In this document: positions 16,105 to 26,675 of the stretch, piece after piece
How positions within the stretch are numbered: the stretch's first letter is position 1
Layout: each line of letters starts with the position of its first letter
NCBI GenBank assembly: GCA_016882545.1
Contig: VGPW01000005.1
Coordinates: 1-40,931 of the forward strand
Direction: 5' to 3'
DNA: 40,931 bases
DNA from: Cyanobacteria bacterium M_surface_10_m2_179
GTDB taxonomy: Bacteria > Cyanobacteriota > Cyanobacteriia > PCC-6307 > Cyanobiaceae
Notes under the pieces: model-generated
What the model saw: the letters and a program-made list of their open reading frames with translations, nothing else
Databases searched by the model: none
What the model was told of the DNA's origin: nothing
Made by a program: the position numbers and the translations under genes

Positions 16105-16533
16105 ATGAGCGTTCGTCTTTACGTTGGCAACCTGCCCCAGAGCTTTGATGCCAAGGAGCTCGACGCTCTGTTCACCAGCGTGGGTGAAGGGGTTCGCTTC
16201 AAGGCTGTTCAAGATCGTGAAACCGGCGCCGGCCGCGGTTTCGGTTTCGCCAACGTCGACGACGAGACGGTGGCCGACGCGGTGATCGAGCAGCTCAACG
16301 GCCGCGAGTTTGGTGGCAACGCCCTGCGCATCGAGCGCTCCGAGCGCCGTGATGAGCGCCGCGGCAACGACCGTCGCCCCGGTGGCGCCCCCGGCACCCC
16401 CGCTGTGGCCCGCAAGGCGGTGAACAAGGTGGTGCACCGCGATTCTGTGGATGAAGGCGCCCCCGATCCCCGCTGGGCCGGCGAACTGGCCAAACTCAAG
16501 AACCTGCTCGACAACCAGAAGGCAGCGGTCTGA
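16105..16533 (+). CDS. RRM-type RNA-binding protein
   Basis: This is a single RNA-recognition-motif protein of 142 residues, of the glycine-poor cyanobacterial Rbp class. RNP2 is LYVGNL (5-10) and RNP1 is RGFGFANV (44-51); the fold ends near residue 80 with NALRIERSERR. A basic Arg/Asp/Gly linker (about 78-95) follows, then a conserved-looking tail KAVNKVVHRDS and a C-terminal helix AGELAKLKNLLDNQK. Such proteins bind mRNA and often respond to cold or help target photosystem mRNAs. A long leader precedes it, and a strong terminator-like hairpin 77 bases after its stop (16611-16637) would define a monocistronic message. Confidence 0.92.
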   Translation: MSVRLYVGNLPQSFDAKELDALFTSVGEGVRFKAVQDRETGAGRGFGFANVDDETVADAVIEQLNGREFGGNALRIERSERRDERRGNDRRPGGAPGTPAVARKAVNKVVHRDSVDEGAPDPRWAGELAKLKNLLDNQKAAV

Positions 16534-16541
16534 ACCACACC

Positions 16542-17480
16542 ATGACGCAGGAGCTGTGCTGGACCTGGCGCGGCTTCTCGATCAGCTATTGCTGCGTTGC
16601 ACCCAGCCTCAACGGCTCTCCCCGACGGAGGGCCGTTCTTTGTATCCATGGGTTTGGGGCTTCGAAACGCCATTGGCGCCACAACCTCGAGGCGCTGAGC
16701 GGCGACGCCACGGTGTATGCCATCGATCTGCTGGGGTTCGGCAACAGCAGCAAGCCCATCTCCTGCCTGGAGGGCGAGCCTCTGCTGGAGGGGGGCGTGC
16801 GCTACGGGTTCGATCTCTGGGCTGAGCAGGTTCGCGATTTCTGCCTTGAGGTGATCGGCAACCAGCACGATGTGCAGCTGCAATTGATCGGCAACTCCAT
16901 CGGCGGCGTTGTGGCCCTCAACGCCACACGGCTGCTGCAGGAGCTGGGCCAAGCCCCGGTGCAGGTGATCTTGATCGACTGCGCCCAGCGGGAGCTCGAT
17001 CTCAAACGGCTCGACACCCAACCCTGGTCGGCGCGGCTGGGGCGGCCCCTGCTGATGGCCGTGGTGCGGCAGCGCTGGTTGATCAACAGCCTGTTTCAGC
17101 TATTGGCGCGCCCCGGCTTCGTGCGCGGCGTTTTGCGACAGGCCTACCCCAGCGGCCGCCATGTGGATGATGAGCTCGTGGAGCTGCTGCTGGGCCCCAG
17201 CCGCCAACCCGGGGCCACCGAAAGTTTCCGGGGGTTTGTGAATCTGTTCAACGACTGGCTCGCCCCGCAACTGCTGGCCCAGCTGCAGGTGCCGGTGCGC
17301 CTGCTCTGGGGCGGCGCCGACCCATGGGAGCCGGTGGCGGAAGCCCGCCGCTGGCAGCAGAGCCATGCCTGCGTTCAGGAGCTACAGGTGCTTGAGGGCC
17401 TGGGGCACTGTCCCCACGATGAAGGCCCGGAGCAGGTGAACCCGATCCTGTTGAACTGGTTGCAGCTGGCCTGGCGTTAG
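16542..17480 (+). CDS. Alpha/beta hydrolase
   Basis: This is a soluble alpha/beta-hydrolase fold protein of 312 residues. It shows the oxyanion-hole HGFGASKRHW (from 36), the strand DLLGFGNSSKP, the nucleophile elbow GNSIGG with Ser near 117, and an acid in GGADPWEP (about 267). The catalytic His is in GLGHCPHDE (about 295). The fold resembles cyanobacterial homologues of pheophytinase-like and haloperoxidase-like hydrolases, but the substrate is unknown. The ATG at 16542 lies 8 bases after the RRM gene. Codons 24-32 form a terminator-like hairpin. A start downstream of it would lose the first strand and the oxyanion loop, so the upstream start is needed. It converges with crtB with a 4-base overlap. 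Confidence 0.85.
   Translation: MTQELCWTWRGFSISYCCVAPSLNGSPRRRAVLCIHGFGASKRHWRHNLEALSGDATVYAIDLLGFGNSSKPISCLEGEPLLEGGVRYGFDLWAEQVRDFCLEVIGNQHDVQLQLIGNSIGGVVALNATRLLQELGQAPVQVILIDCAQRELDLKRLDTQPWSARLGRPLLMAVVRQRWLINSLFQLLARPGFVRGVLRQAYPSGRHVDDELVELLLGPSRQPGATESFRGFVNLFNDWLAPQLLAQLQVPVRLLWGGADPWEPVAEARRWQQSHACVQELQVLEGLGHCPHDEGPEQVNPILLNWLQLAWR
16611..16637 (+). terminator. Terminator-like hairpin inside the hydrolase coding region
   Basis: An 11-bp stem (16611-16621 with 16627-16637; ten Watson-Crick pairs and one G-T wobble) has a 5-base loop and is followed by CTTTGT. It lies 77 bases after the RRM gene stop, the usual place for that gene's terminator, but within codons 24-32 of the hydrolase. 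Confidence 0.6.
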
Positions 17481-18400
17481 CGGGCCTGGGCAATCACAAA
17501 CGAGCGCGGCAGATCCAGGAATTTGCCGGAGGTGGGCACATAGGCCCGGTGATTGAACACGTCGTAATCGAGTTCTTCGATCACATCGAGGATCCCGCGG
17601 TAGAGGCGCAGTGACGCCCACACCGGCCAGCGGGCATCGGGGGCCAACCAGCGCACGCCCGCCTCGGAGCGGGCAAACCAGTCGCGGGCGCGCTCGAGCT
17701 GAAAGCGCATCAATTCGCGCCAGCTGTCGTTGAGGGTGCCCGCCATCAGCTCCGCTTCGCTGTAGCCGAAGCGCTCCAGATCCTCCTGGGGCAGGTAGAT
17801 GCGGCCGCGACCGCGGTCTTCCCCCACATCCCGCAGGATGTTGGTGAGCTGGTTGGCGATGCCCAGCGCCACCGCTGCCTCGCTGGTGTCCGGTGGATCA
17901 CTCCAGGGGGCGGAGGTGTAGGCGGGATCGATCCCCATCACCTCCTGGGTCATCAGGCCCACGGTTCCCGCCACCCGGTAGCAGTAGAGCTTCAGCTGCT
18001 CGAAGGTGGCGTAGCGCTGGGTGGTGAGATCCATGCGCATGCCCTCGATCATGTCGAGGTAGGGCTGAATCGGCTGGGGATAGCGCTCGATCGTGTCGGC
18101 CATCACCCGATCGAGACCGTCGCGCACCTCACCGGCAAACAAATCGCGGGTGCGCGCTTCCCAGGCATCGAGACGCTCGGCCAGCTCGCTCACCGGGCGG
18201 GTCATCGCCTCGGGGCTGTCCATGAGCTCATCGGTGCGGCGACACCACACGTAGATGGCCCAGATGGCCCGGCGCTTGGCCGGGGGCATCAGCAGGGTGC
18301 CGAGGTAGAAGGTTTTGGCCCACTCCGCGGTTTCACGCCGGCAGGCTTCGTAGGCCTCATCCAGTGAAGGGATCGCCGCGGTGGCAGGTGCCAAGGTCAC
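17477..18400 (-). CDS. crtB: Phytoene synthase
   Basis: CrtB joins two geranylgeranyl diphosphates into phytoene, the first committed carotenoid step. Both aspartate-rich motifs are present: DELMD (about 57-61) and NQLTNILRDVGEDRGRGRIYLP (around 188-209, with the D-x-x-x-D metal ligands). AGTVGLMTQEV is also typical. I chose the GTG at 18400, giving 307 residues and leaving 5 bases after the crtP stop; the frame continues to 18451 inside crtP. It follows crtP directly, the usual cyanobacterial pds-pys pair. The 3' end overlaps the convergent hydrolase stop by 4 bases, so no terminator lies between. Confidence 0.96.
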   Translation of the reverse strand: MTLAPATAAIPSLDEAYEACRRETAEWAKTFYLGTLLMPPAKRRAIWAIYVWCRRTDELMDSPEAMTRPVSELAERLDAWEARTRDLFAGEVRDGLDRVMADTIERYPQPIQPYLDMIEGMRMDLTTQRYATFEQLKLYCYRVAGTVGLMTQEVMGIDPAYTSAPWSDPPDTSEAAVALGIANQLTNILRDVGEDRGRGRIYLPQEDLERFGYSEAELMAGTLNDSWRELMRFQLERARDWFARSEAGVRWLAPDARWPVWASLRLYRGILDVIEELDYDVFNHRAYVPTSGKFLDLPRSFVIAQAR

Positions 18401-18405
18401 TCGGC

Positions 18406-19874
<1,469 letters not shown>

Positions 19875-19936
19875 GTCGATGCAGCCGGTCTCAGGGTCTG
19901 CCGGCCCACCAGCCAGCCCCGACACTCCAACGCCCC

Positions 19937-20284
19937 ATGGCCGACACGCTGATCAAGTCCACCACTCGCCATGTGCGGATCTTCACGGCGCGGGTGGAGA
20001 ACGGCCGGCTGATCACCGATCCCCATCAGCTCACCCTCGATCTCGACCCCGACAACGAATTCCTCTGGGACAGCGCCAGCCAGGAGGCGGTGCAGCAGCG
20101 CTTCCGCGAGCTGGTGGACGCCCATGCCGGCCAGGATCTCAACGACTACACCCTGCGGCGGATCGGCTCCGAGCTGGAAGGCAAGATCCGTGAACTGCTC
20201 CAGGCGGGTCAGCTCCGCTACAACCCGGATTGCCGGGTGCTGAACTACTCCATGGGCCTGCCCCAGGCTCCCCTGAGCGCATGA
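19937..20284 (+). CDS. ndhM: NAD(P)H-quinone oxidoreductase subunit M
   Basis: NdhM is a small peripheral subunit of the cyanobacterial/plastid NDH-1 complex, absent from E. coli complex I. The product has 115 residues, with the family pattern [16 protein letters not shown] near the start, [12 protein letters not shown] (about 34-45) and the C-terminal [16 protein letters not shown]. There is no membrane segment, as expected for the peripheral arm. ATG at 19937 follows a candidate promoter. Its stop overlaps the DUF3172 start in ATGA, so the two genes are coupled. NdhF, D, A, I, G and E are encoded elsewhere in this window. Confidence 0.95.
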   Translation: MADTLIKSTTRHVRIFTARVENGRLITDPHQLTLDLDPDNEFLWDSASQEAVQQRFRELVDAHAGQDLNDYTLRRIGSELEGKIRELLQAGQLRYNPDCRVLNYSMGLPQAPLSA

Positions 20285-20931
20285 CCCGATCACGCAGCGG
20301 CCGCGGCTACGACGACGATCGCTACGGCTACGCCGAGGAGCGCCGCAGCCGCGAACCGCGGGGGCGTGATCCCTACGACGCGCCGCGCCGTGGTGGTGGC
20401 AAGCCGCCCGGCGGTCCCGGGGGCGGCAATGGCGGTGGTGGCGGGTTTCAGTTCAATGTGGCGAGCATCGCTGTGCTCGCCGGCGTGATGGTGGTGGGCA
20501 TCGGCATCGGCACGGGCATCTCCAGCACCACCCAGGGCGACCAGGGCAACATCGCCAGCTCGCAGCAGCTCGATATGGCGGTGCCCGATCCCGAGTTCTG
20601 CCGGCAGTGGGGCGCCAGCGCCTTCGTGATGGACATCGAGCTCTACACAACGATGAACCCCAGCACCAGCTTCGTGACCCAGCCGGCGCTGAAACCCGGC
20701 TGCGTGATCCGCCGCGAAAACTGGAGCGTGCTGCAGAAGGAAGGCGCGGTGACCGCCGAGCAGATGCGCCAGTGCAAACAGCGCATGAACACGTTTGCCT
20801 ACATCGGTTCGGTGAAGGACAAACCCGTGGTGCGCTGCGTGTATCAGACCGACACCAGCGAGAACAAGTTCCTCACCAAGGGCGTCGCCGACGACACCGT
20901 GGGCATCACCCCGGAAGCCGATCAGTTCTGA
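20281..20931 (+). CDS. DUF3172 protein
   Basis: This is a cyanobacterial conserved protein with a DUF3172 domain and unknown function. Residues 1-58 are highly charged and Gly-rich (Arg/Tyr/Asp, then runs of Gly), followed by one membrane segment (about 60-80) and an extracytoplasmic or lumenal domain of about 130 residues. That domain has three or four Cys, including [23 protein letters not shown] and MRQCKQRM, so it may be disulphide-linked. It has 216 residues; ATG at 20281 overlaps the ndhM stop by 4 bases. It converges with rbcR with a 10-base overlap. The coupling to ndhM suggests a thylakoid role, which is inference only. Confidence 0.85.
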   Translation: MTRSRSGRGYDDDRYGYAEERRSREPRGRDPYDAPRRGGGKPPGGPGGGNGGGGGFQFNVASIAVLAGVMVVGIGIGTGISSTTQGDQGNIASSQQLDMAVPDPEFCRQWGASAFVMDIELYTTMNPSTSFVTQPALKPGCVIRRENWSVLQKEGAVTAEQMRQCKQRMNTFAYIGSVKDKPVVRCVYQTDTSENKFLTKGVADDTVGITPEADQF

Positions 20932-21923
20932 TCAGTGGCGGCAGCCTCTGAGCCGGCTGGGGGCACCTGGTTCTGGAGCAGGGGCCGGCGCAGGGGACTA
21001 TCGGGGCTGGCAAACACCGGCAGTACCTCCTTGCGGAAGGCATCGGCGGCGCGGGAGCAGTAGCGCGAGGGGTGGCTGATCAGCTTCAGCTGCCGCCGCA
21101 CCGAGAGATCCGCCAGCGCCGGACGGTGCAGGCTGCCGGCCGCAAGTTCCCGCTCGATCGACACCACCGGCAGGAACGCCGCACCCAGGCCGCTCTGCAC
21201 CGCGTTCTTGATGGCCTCAAACGAGTTGAGCTCCATCTCGATCTTCAGCCGCGATACATCCAGGCCGGATCTGGCCAGCAGCTGATCCACCATCTTGCGG
21301 GTGGTGGACTGGGCATCGAGGCAGACAAAGCCGAGGCGGTAGAGGTCGTCTTTGCTCAGTTCCGGCAGCCGGGCCAGGGGGTGCTTGGTGGGCAGCACCA
21401 GAGCCAGCTCATCGCTGGCATAAGGCACCACCTGCAGCAGATCGTTGAGCTCGCTGGGCAGCTCGCCGCCGATAATCGCCAGGTCGATCTGGCCGTTGGC
21501 CACGCTCCAGCCGGTGCGGCGGGTGCTGTGCACCTGCAGCTGCACGGCCACATCGGGATACTTCTGGCGGAACAGCCCGATCATCCGGGGCATCAGATAC
21601 GTGCCCGTGGTCTGGCTGGCGCCCACGATCAGCGAACCGCCCTTGAGGTTGTGGAGATCGTCGAGGGCGCGGCAGGCCTCCTGGCACTGGCTCAGGATCC
21701 GGTCGCAGTAGCTGAGCAGCAGGTGCCCCGCTTCGGTGAGCTGGGCCTTGCGGCCGCCCCGGTCGAACAACGACACATTCAGCTGCTTTTCCAGGTTCTG
21801 GATCTGCAGGCTCACCGCCGGCTGGGTCACGTAGAGACTGTCGGCCGCCTTCTTGAAGCTGCCCTCGCTGGCAATCGCCCGCAGAATGCGCAGCTGATCG
21901 AGGGTGAAGGGCAGATCAGCCAT
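20922..21923 (-). CDS. rbcR: LysR-family regulator RbcR
   Basis: This LysR-type transcription factor has 333 residues, with an N-terminal winged helix (about 1-65, [35 protein letters not shown]) and an effector-binding domain (about 95-300, beginning [23 protein letters not shown]). The [11 protein letters not shown] and HNLKGGSL wording and the synteny with ndh genes fit cyanobacterial/plastid RbcR, a regulator tied to RuBisCO and carbon supply. Other cyanobacterial paralogues (CmpR, NdhR/CcmR) are close relatives, so the symbol is probable rather than certain. The C-terminal 30 residues are loose and poorly conserved. It is divergent from the Z-ISO-like gene and converges with DUF3172. Confidence 0.85.
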   Translation of the reverse strand: MADLPFTLDQLRILRAIASEGSFKKAADSLYVTQPAVSLQIQNLEKQLNVSLFDRGGRKAQLTEAGHLLLSYCDRILSQCQEACRALDDLHNLKGGSLIVGASQTTGTYLMPRMIGLFRQKYPDVAVQLQVHSTRRTGWSVANGQIDLAIIGGELPSELNDLLQVVPYASDELALVLPTKHPLARLPELSKDDLYRLGFVCLDAQSTTRKMVDQLLARSGLDVSRLKIEMELNSFEAIKNAVQSGLGAAFLPVVSIERELAAGSLHRPALADLSVRRQLKLISHPSRYCSRAADAFRKEVLPVFASPDSPLRRPLLQNQVPPAGSEAAATDQN

Positions 21924-22055
21924 TGCTCTGGAGAATCCAGCGTCGCCCTAGGGCGCAGCGGCAGTCGTTGGTGAACTCTAGGGGCAGGCAGCCTGCTCCT
22001 GGTTCGGCGGCATCAATCGTCAGAATCGAAAGCCGCTTTGCCGCCGCCACCCGAG

Positions 22056-22790
22056 ATGCCCAGCTCACCGCACCACAGCAGCTGGGTGATGTTGGGGCTG
22101 TTGCTGGCCTTCGCCGTGATCCACAGCGGTGGGGCCTCCCTGCGCTACTGGGGTGTGGAGCGAATCGGTGAGCGGGCCTGGCGGCTGCTGTTTGCCGCCG
22201 TGAGCATCCCCTCGGCGGTGGTGGTGATCGGCTACTTCCTCGCCCACCGCTACGACGGCCTCCGCCTCTGGAACCTGCAGGAGCAGCCCTGGATCATTCC
22301 GGTGGTGTGGGCAGGCACCGCCATCAGCTTTCTGTTTCTCTATCCAGCCACCTACAACCTGCTGGAGATCCCCGCGGTGCTCAAGCCGCAGGTACGGATG
22401 TATGCCACCGGGATCATCCGCATCAGCCGCCATCCCCAGGCGATCGGGCAGATCCTGTGGTGCTGCACCCATCTGCTCTGGATCGGCAGCAGCTTCATGG
22501 TGGCCACCTGCGCGGGCTTGATCGCCCACCACCTGTTTGCGATCTGGAATGGCGATCGGCGCCTCAGCAATCGCTTCGGCGAAGCCTTCGCAGAGCTGAA
22601 AGCCAACACCTCGGTGATCCCCTTTCAAGCGGTGCTCGATGGGCGCCAGCAGCTCCAACTCAGCGAATTCCTACGGCCCGCCCAGCTGGGAATCGTGATC
22701 GCGGTGGGGGTGTTCTGGTGGGCCCACCACTTCATTGGCGCCGGCGCCGTGGCCTTCAGCCGCACGGGGCTGGCCCACTGGCTGGGGTAA
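22056..22790 (+). CDS. NnrU-family protein, probable 15-cis-zeta-carotene isomerase (Z-ISO)
   Basis: This is an integral membrane protein of 244 residues with about six hydrophobic segments. Motifs shared with plant Z-ISO as I remember it include HSGGASLR (about 23-30), HRYDG (about 64-68), IRISRHPQAIGQILWC (about 121-136), and LIAHHLFAIWNGDRRL (about 155-170) followed by TSVIPFQAVLDGRQ. Plant Z-ISO is a haem-dependent isomerase that acts between phytoene desaturase and zeta-carotene desaturase; several His here could ligate haem. The generic label is NnrU. ATG at 22056 is preferred; TTG at 22038 and ATG at 22089 are alternatives. Proximity to crtP/crtB supports the carotenoid role, which remains inference. 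Confidence 0.75.
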   Translation: MPSSPHHSSWVMLGLLLAFAVIHSGGASLRYWGVERIGERAWRLLFAAVSIPSAVVVIGYFLAHRYDGLRLWNLQEQPWIIPVVWAGTAISFLFLYPATYNLLEIPAVLKPQVRMYATGIIRISRHPQAIGQILWCCTHLLWIGSSFMVATCAGLIAHHLFAIWNGDRRLSNRFGEAFAELKANTSVIPFQAVLDGRQQLQLSEFLRPAQLGIVIAVGVFWWAHHFIGAGAVAFSRTGLAHWLG

Positions 22791-22848
22791 CGGCGCAGGA
22801 AAGCGCCCGGAGGGCTGCCTAGACTCGCCCTGATTGCTCCACCACCGG

Positions 22849-24861
22849 ATGCCCTCGCCCGCCGAACTCGCCTGGCTGATTCCGGTCTTGCCCCTGATCG
22901 GGGCAGCACTGGTGGGTTTGGGCCTGATCAGCTTCAACCGCACCGTGAACCGCTTGCGCAAACCGGTGGCCTTGCTGCTGATTACCAGCGTGGGCGCCGC
23001 AGCCGTGTTGAGCTACGCCGTGCTGGCGCAGCAGCTGGCGGGGGCAGGCCCCACCGAAGTGTTGTTCAACTGGGCCAGCGCCGGCGCCTTCACCCTGGAG
23101 ATGGGCTTCCGCGTCGATGCCCTGGGTGCCGTGATGCTGGCCCTGGTGACCACCATCGCCGTGCTGGTGATGGTGTATTCCGACGGCTACATGGCCCACG
23201 ACAAGGGCTATGTACGCTTTTTCACCTACCTGGCCCTGTTCAGCAGCTCGATGCTGGGCCTAGTGATCAGCCCCAACCTGCTGCAGATCTATGTGTTCTG
23301 GGAGCTGGTGGGCATGTGCTCCTACCTGCTGGTGGGCTTCTGGTATGACCGCGATGGCGCCGCCAACGCCGCCCAGAAGGCCTTTGTGGTGAACAGGGTG
23401 GGCGACTTCGGCCTGCTGCTGGGGATCCTGGGCCTGTTCTGGGCCACCGGCAGCTTCGGCTTTGAGCAGGTAGGCAGCGGCCTGCAAGCCGCCATCGCCA
23501 ATGGCAGCGTGTCGAACGGCATTGCCGTGCTGCTCTGCCTGCTGGTGTTCATGGGCCCGATGGCGAAATCGGCCCAGTTCCCGCTGCACGTGTGGCTGCC
23601 CGATGCGATGGAGGGCCCCACCCCGATCTCGGCTCTGATTCACGCCGCCACGATGGTTGCGGCCGGGGTGTTCCTGGTGGCGCGGCTACAGCCCGTTTAC
23701 GTGCCCTTCCCGGAAGTGCAGGTGGTGGTGGCCGTGATCGGCACGATCACGCTGTTCCTGGGGGCCTCGATCGCTCTCACCCAGATGGATCTCAAGAAGG
23801 GCCTGGCCTACAGCACCGTGAGCCAGCTCGGATACATGATGCTGGCCATGGGCTGCGGCGCGCCGGTGGCCGGCATGTTCCACCTGGTGACCCACGCCTT
23901 CTTCAAGGCGATGCTGTTCCTGGGTTCCGGCTCGGTAATCCACGCCATGGAAGAGGTGGTGGGCCACGAACCGGTTTTGGCTCAGGACATGCGCCTGATG
24001 GGCGGCCTGCGCAAGCACATGCCGATCACCAGCAGTACCTTCTTCATCGGCTGCCTGGCGATCAGCGGCATCCCGCCCCTGGCTGGCTTCTGGAGCAAAG
24101 ACGAGATCCTGGGCCAGGCCTTCGGCAGCTTCCCGGTGTTGTGGGTAGCCGGCTTCATTACCGCCGGCATGACCGCCTTCTACATGTTCCGGCTCTACTT
24201 CCTCACCTTTGAGGGCAACTTCCGGGGCACCGATAAAACCATTCAGGCCCAGCTGCTGGCCGCCGCCGGCAAGGCAGCCGACGACCACGGCGATGACCAT
24301 GGCCACGCCCACGCCGATCACCCCCACGAATCGGGCTGGCAGATGGCGATGCCCCTGGCGGTCTTGGCGGTGCCTTCAGCCCTGGTGGGCCTGCTGGGGG
24401 TGCCCTGGAACAGCCGCTTCGGCTACCTCCTCGATCCCCATGAAGCGGCCGAGGTGGCCGAACACTTCAGCTGGGGCGAGTTTCTGCCTCTCGCCGGCGC
24501 CTCCGTTGGCATCTCCCTGGTGGGCATCACCGTGGCCGTGTTGGCCTACGCCCTGCGCCGCATCGACCTGGGCACGGCCGTGGCCGCCCGCTTCCCCACG
24601 ATCAATGCCTTCCTGGCCAAAAAGTGGTATCTCGACGCCATCAACGACAAGCTGTTTGTGCAGGGCAGCCGCAAGCTGGCCCGCTCGGTGCTGGAAGTCG
24701 ACTCCAAGGTGGTGGACGGCGTGGTGAACCTCACTGGCCTGGTGACCCTGGGCAGCGGCGAAGGCCTCAAATACTTCGAAACCGGCCGCGCCCAGTTCTA
24801 TGCGCTGATCGTGTTCGGAGGCGTGATCGCCCTGGTGGTGCTGTTCGGGGCGCTGGGCTGA
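22849..24861 (+). CDS. ndhF: NAD(P)H-quinone oxidoreductase subunit 5 (NdhF)
   Basis: NdhF is a large antiporter-like membrane subunit of NDH-1 with 670 residues and some 14-16 hydrophobic helices. Landmarks are DGYMAHDKGYVRFFTYLALF (about 111-130), FWELVGMCSYLLVGFWYDR (about 148-166), AKSAQFPLHVWLPDAMEGPTPISALIHAATMV, with the conserved Lys and Glu for proton transfer, and GGLRKHMPIT. A His/Asp-rich loop of about 18 residues lies near 478-495. The later part includes the long lateral-helix region found in the subunit-5 family. The start ATG at 22849 is chosen over TTG-type starts 15 bases upstream. A -10-like TAGACT sits at 22820-22825. ndhD follows after 95 bases. Confidence 0.95.
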   Translation: MPSPAELAWLIPVLPLIGAALVGLGLISFNRTVNRLRKPVALLLITSVGAAAVLSYAVLAQQLAGAGPTEVLFNWASAGAFTLEMGFRVDALGAVMLALVTTIAVLVMVYSDGYMAHDKGYVRFFTYLALFSSSMLGLVISPNLLQIYVFWELVGMCSYLLVGFWYDRDGAANAAQKAFVVNRVGDFGLLLGILGLFWATGSFGFEQVGSGLQAAIANGSVSNGIAVLLCLLVFMGPMAKSAQFPLHVWLPDAMEGPTPISALIHAATMVAAGVFLVARLQPVYVPFPEVQVVVAVIGTITLFLGASIALTQMDLKKGLAYSTVSQLGYMMLAMGCGAPVAGMFHLVTHAFFKAMLFLGSGSVIHAMEEVVGHEPVLAQDMRLMGGLRKHMPITSSTFFIGCLAISGIPPLAGFWSKDEILGQAFGSFPVLWVAGFITAGMTAFYMFRLYFLTFEGNFRGTDKTIQAQLLAAAGKAADDHGDDHGHAHADHPHESGWQMAMPLAVLAVPSALVGLLGVPWNSRFGYLLDPHEAAEVAEHFSWGEFLPLAGASVGISLVGITVAVLAYALRRIDLGTAVAARFPTINAFLAKKWYLDAINDKLFVQGSRKLARSVLEVDSKVVDGVVNLTGLVTLGSGEGLKYFETGRAQFYALIVFGGVIALVVLFGALG

Positions 24862-24956
24862 AGTCAAAGCCACAACGCTCTGTGTGACATCCGCCACGCC
24901 ATCGATGCAGCAGCGGAAGTGATTTCTACACTCCGCCCAGAGCCGTTGCCCCACCT

Positions 24957-26588
24957 GTGCATCTGGATGTCGCCACGTTCCTGGCCGCCACCGCAGGCCA
25001 GGGCAGCAGCACTGCCTTTCCGTGGCTGAGCGCCTCGATCCTGTTCCCGATCGGCGCCGCGCTCTGCATTCCGTTTGTGCCCGACCAGGATGATGGCAAG
25101 CAGGTGCGCTGGTTCGCCCTCGGCATCGCCCTCACCACCTTCCTGCTCACGGTGGGGGCCTACCTCACGGGCTACGACCCCAGCAACCCCGATCTGCAGC
25201 TGGTGGAGAAGGTGAGCTGGCTCCCGGATCTGGGGCTGGCCTGGTCGGTGGGGGCCGATGGCATCTCGATGCCGCTGATCCTGCTCACCAGCTTCATCAC
25301 AGCCCTGGCCGTGCTCGCCGCCTGGCCGGTGAGCTTCAAGCCCAAGCTCTTCTATTTCTTACTGCTGGCGATGGATGGCGGCCAGATCGCCGTGTTCGCC
25401 GTGCAGGACATGCTGCTCTTCTTCCTGGCCTGGGAGCTGGAGCTGATCCCGGTGTATCTGCTGCTGGCGATCTGGGGGGGCAAGAAGCGCCAATACGCCG
25501 CCACCAAGTTCATCCTCTACACGGCCGGCAGCTCGCTGTTCATCCTGCTGGCGGGCCTGGCGATGGCCTTCTACGGCGGCCACATCAGCTTCGATTACAC
25601 CGAGCTGATGGCCAAGGGCTTCCCGGTGAAGTTCCAGTTGCTGGCCTACGCCGGGCTGTTGATCGCCTTCGGGGTGAAGTTGCCGATCGTGCCGCTGCAC
25701 ACCTGGCTACCGGACGCCCACGGCGAAGCCACGGCGCCGGTGCACATGCTGCTGGCGGGCATCCTGCTGAAGATGGGCGGCTATGCCCTGCTGCGCTTCA
25801 ACTGCCAGATCCTGCCCGATGCCCATGCGGTGTTCGCGCCGCTGTTGGTAGTGCTGGGAGTGGTGAACATCATTTACGCCGCGCTCACCTCCTTCGCCCA
25901 GCGCAACCTCAAACGCAAGATCGCCTACAGCTCGATCAGCCACATGGGCTTCGTGTTGATCGGCATCGGCAGCTTCAGTGCCCTGGGCTCCAGCGGCGCC
26001 ATGTTGCAGATGATCAGCCACGGTCTGATCGGCGCCTCGCTGTTCTTCCTGGTGGGCGCCACCTACGACCGCACCCACACCCTGCAGCTCGATGAGATGG
26101 GCGGTGTGGGCCAGAAGATGCGCAAGATGTTTGCGCTGTGGACCGTGTGCTCACTCGCCTCCCTGGCCCTGCCCGGCATGAGCGGATTCGTGAGCGAGCT
26201 GATGGTGTTTGTGGGCTTTGCCACCGACGACGCCTACACCCTGCCGTTCCGGGTGGCGGTGGATGGCTTGGCCGCGATCGGCGTGATCCTCACCCCGATC
26301 TACCTGCTCTCAATGCTGCGGGAGATCTTCTACGGCCAGGAGAAGGCCGAGCTGGTGGGGCACACCCAGCTGGTGGACGCCGAACCGCGCGAGATTTACA
26401 TCATTGGCTGCCTGCTGGTGCCGATCATCGGCATCGGGCTCTACCCGCGCCTGATGACCGACAGCTACAAGGCCTCGATGGAGGTGTTGGTGGCCCGCGA
26501 TGAGGCCGCCATGAAGGCCCTCAATGCCCCGGCGGGTGCCGGCCTGATCCGCCAGGCGCCGCTGCGGGCACCGGTGCTCGGGGGTTAA
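24957..26588 (+). CDS. ndhD: NAD(P)H-quinone oxidoreductase chain 4 (NdhD)
   Basis: NdhD is the proton-pumping subunit 4 homologue of NDH-1, with 543 residues and about 13-14 hydrophobic helices. Typical segments are [23 protein letters not shown] (about 98-120), [24 protein letters not shown] (with the key Glu), [43 protein letters not shown] and [15 protein letters not shown]. The start is GTG at 24957; TACACT at 24927-24932 could be its -10. It follows ndhF as the usual ndhF-ndhD pair. Whether it is the D1 (respiratory/cyclic) or a CO2-uptake form cannot be proved here, though pairing with this ndhF without cupA/chpX suggests D1. Confidence 0.95.
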   Translation: MHLDVATFLAATAGQGSSTAFPWLSASILFPIGAALCIPFVPDQDDGKQVRWFALGIALTTFLLTVGAYLTGYDPSNPDLQLVEKVSWLPDLGLAWSVGADGISMPLILLTSFITALAVLAAWPVSFKPKLFYFLLLAMDGGQIAVFAVQDMLLFFLAWELELIPVYLLLAIWGGKKRQYAATKFILYTAGSSLFILLAGLAMAFYGGHISFDYTELMAKGFPVKFQLLAYAGLLIAFGVKLPIVPLHTWLPDAHGEATAPVHMLLAGILLKMGGYALLRFNCQILPDAHAVFAPLLVVLGVVNIIYAALTSFAQRNLKRKIAYSSISHMGFVLIGIGSFSALGSSGAMLQMISHGLIGASLFFLVGATYDRTHTLQLDEMGGVGQKMRKMFALWTVCSLASLALPGMSGFVSELMVFVGFATDDAYTLPFRVAVDGLAAIGVILTPIYLLSMLREIFYGQEKAELVGHTQLVDAEPREIYIIGCLLVPIIGIGLYPRLMTDSYKASMEVLVARDEAAMKALNAPAGAGLIRQAPLRAPVLGG

Positions 26589-26607
26589 CGAAGTCATGCG
26601 ACTGCCG

Positions 26608-26629
26608 ACCGCTCCCGTGCAGGAGCGGT
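26608..26629 (+). terminator. Hairpin downstream of ndhD
   Basis: A perfect 8-bp stem (ACCGCTCC 26608-26615 with GGAGCGGT 26622-26629) has a 6-base loop and lies 20 bases after the ndhD stop. It lacks a strong T-run (GCGGTTTGCG follows), so it may terminate weakly or protect the 3' end of the ndhF-ndhD message. Confidence 0.5.
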
Positions 26630-26675
26630 GCGGTTTGCGTAACCTCTGCCCCCGAACCCAGGCGATCCGCGCGCG

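Noticed and set aside
20380-20450. Gly-codon repeats in DUF3172 looking like a tandem repeat
   Set aside because: These are runs of glycine codons in a linker, without a fixed repeat unit.
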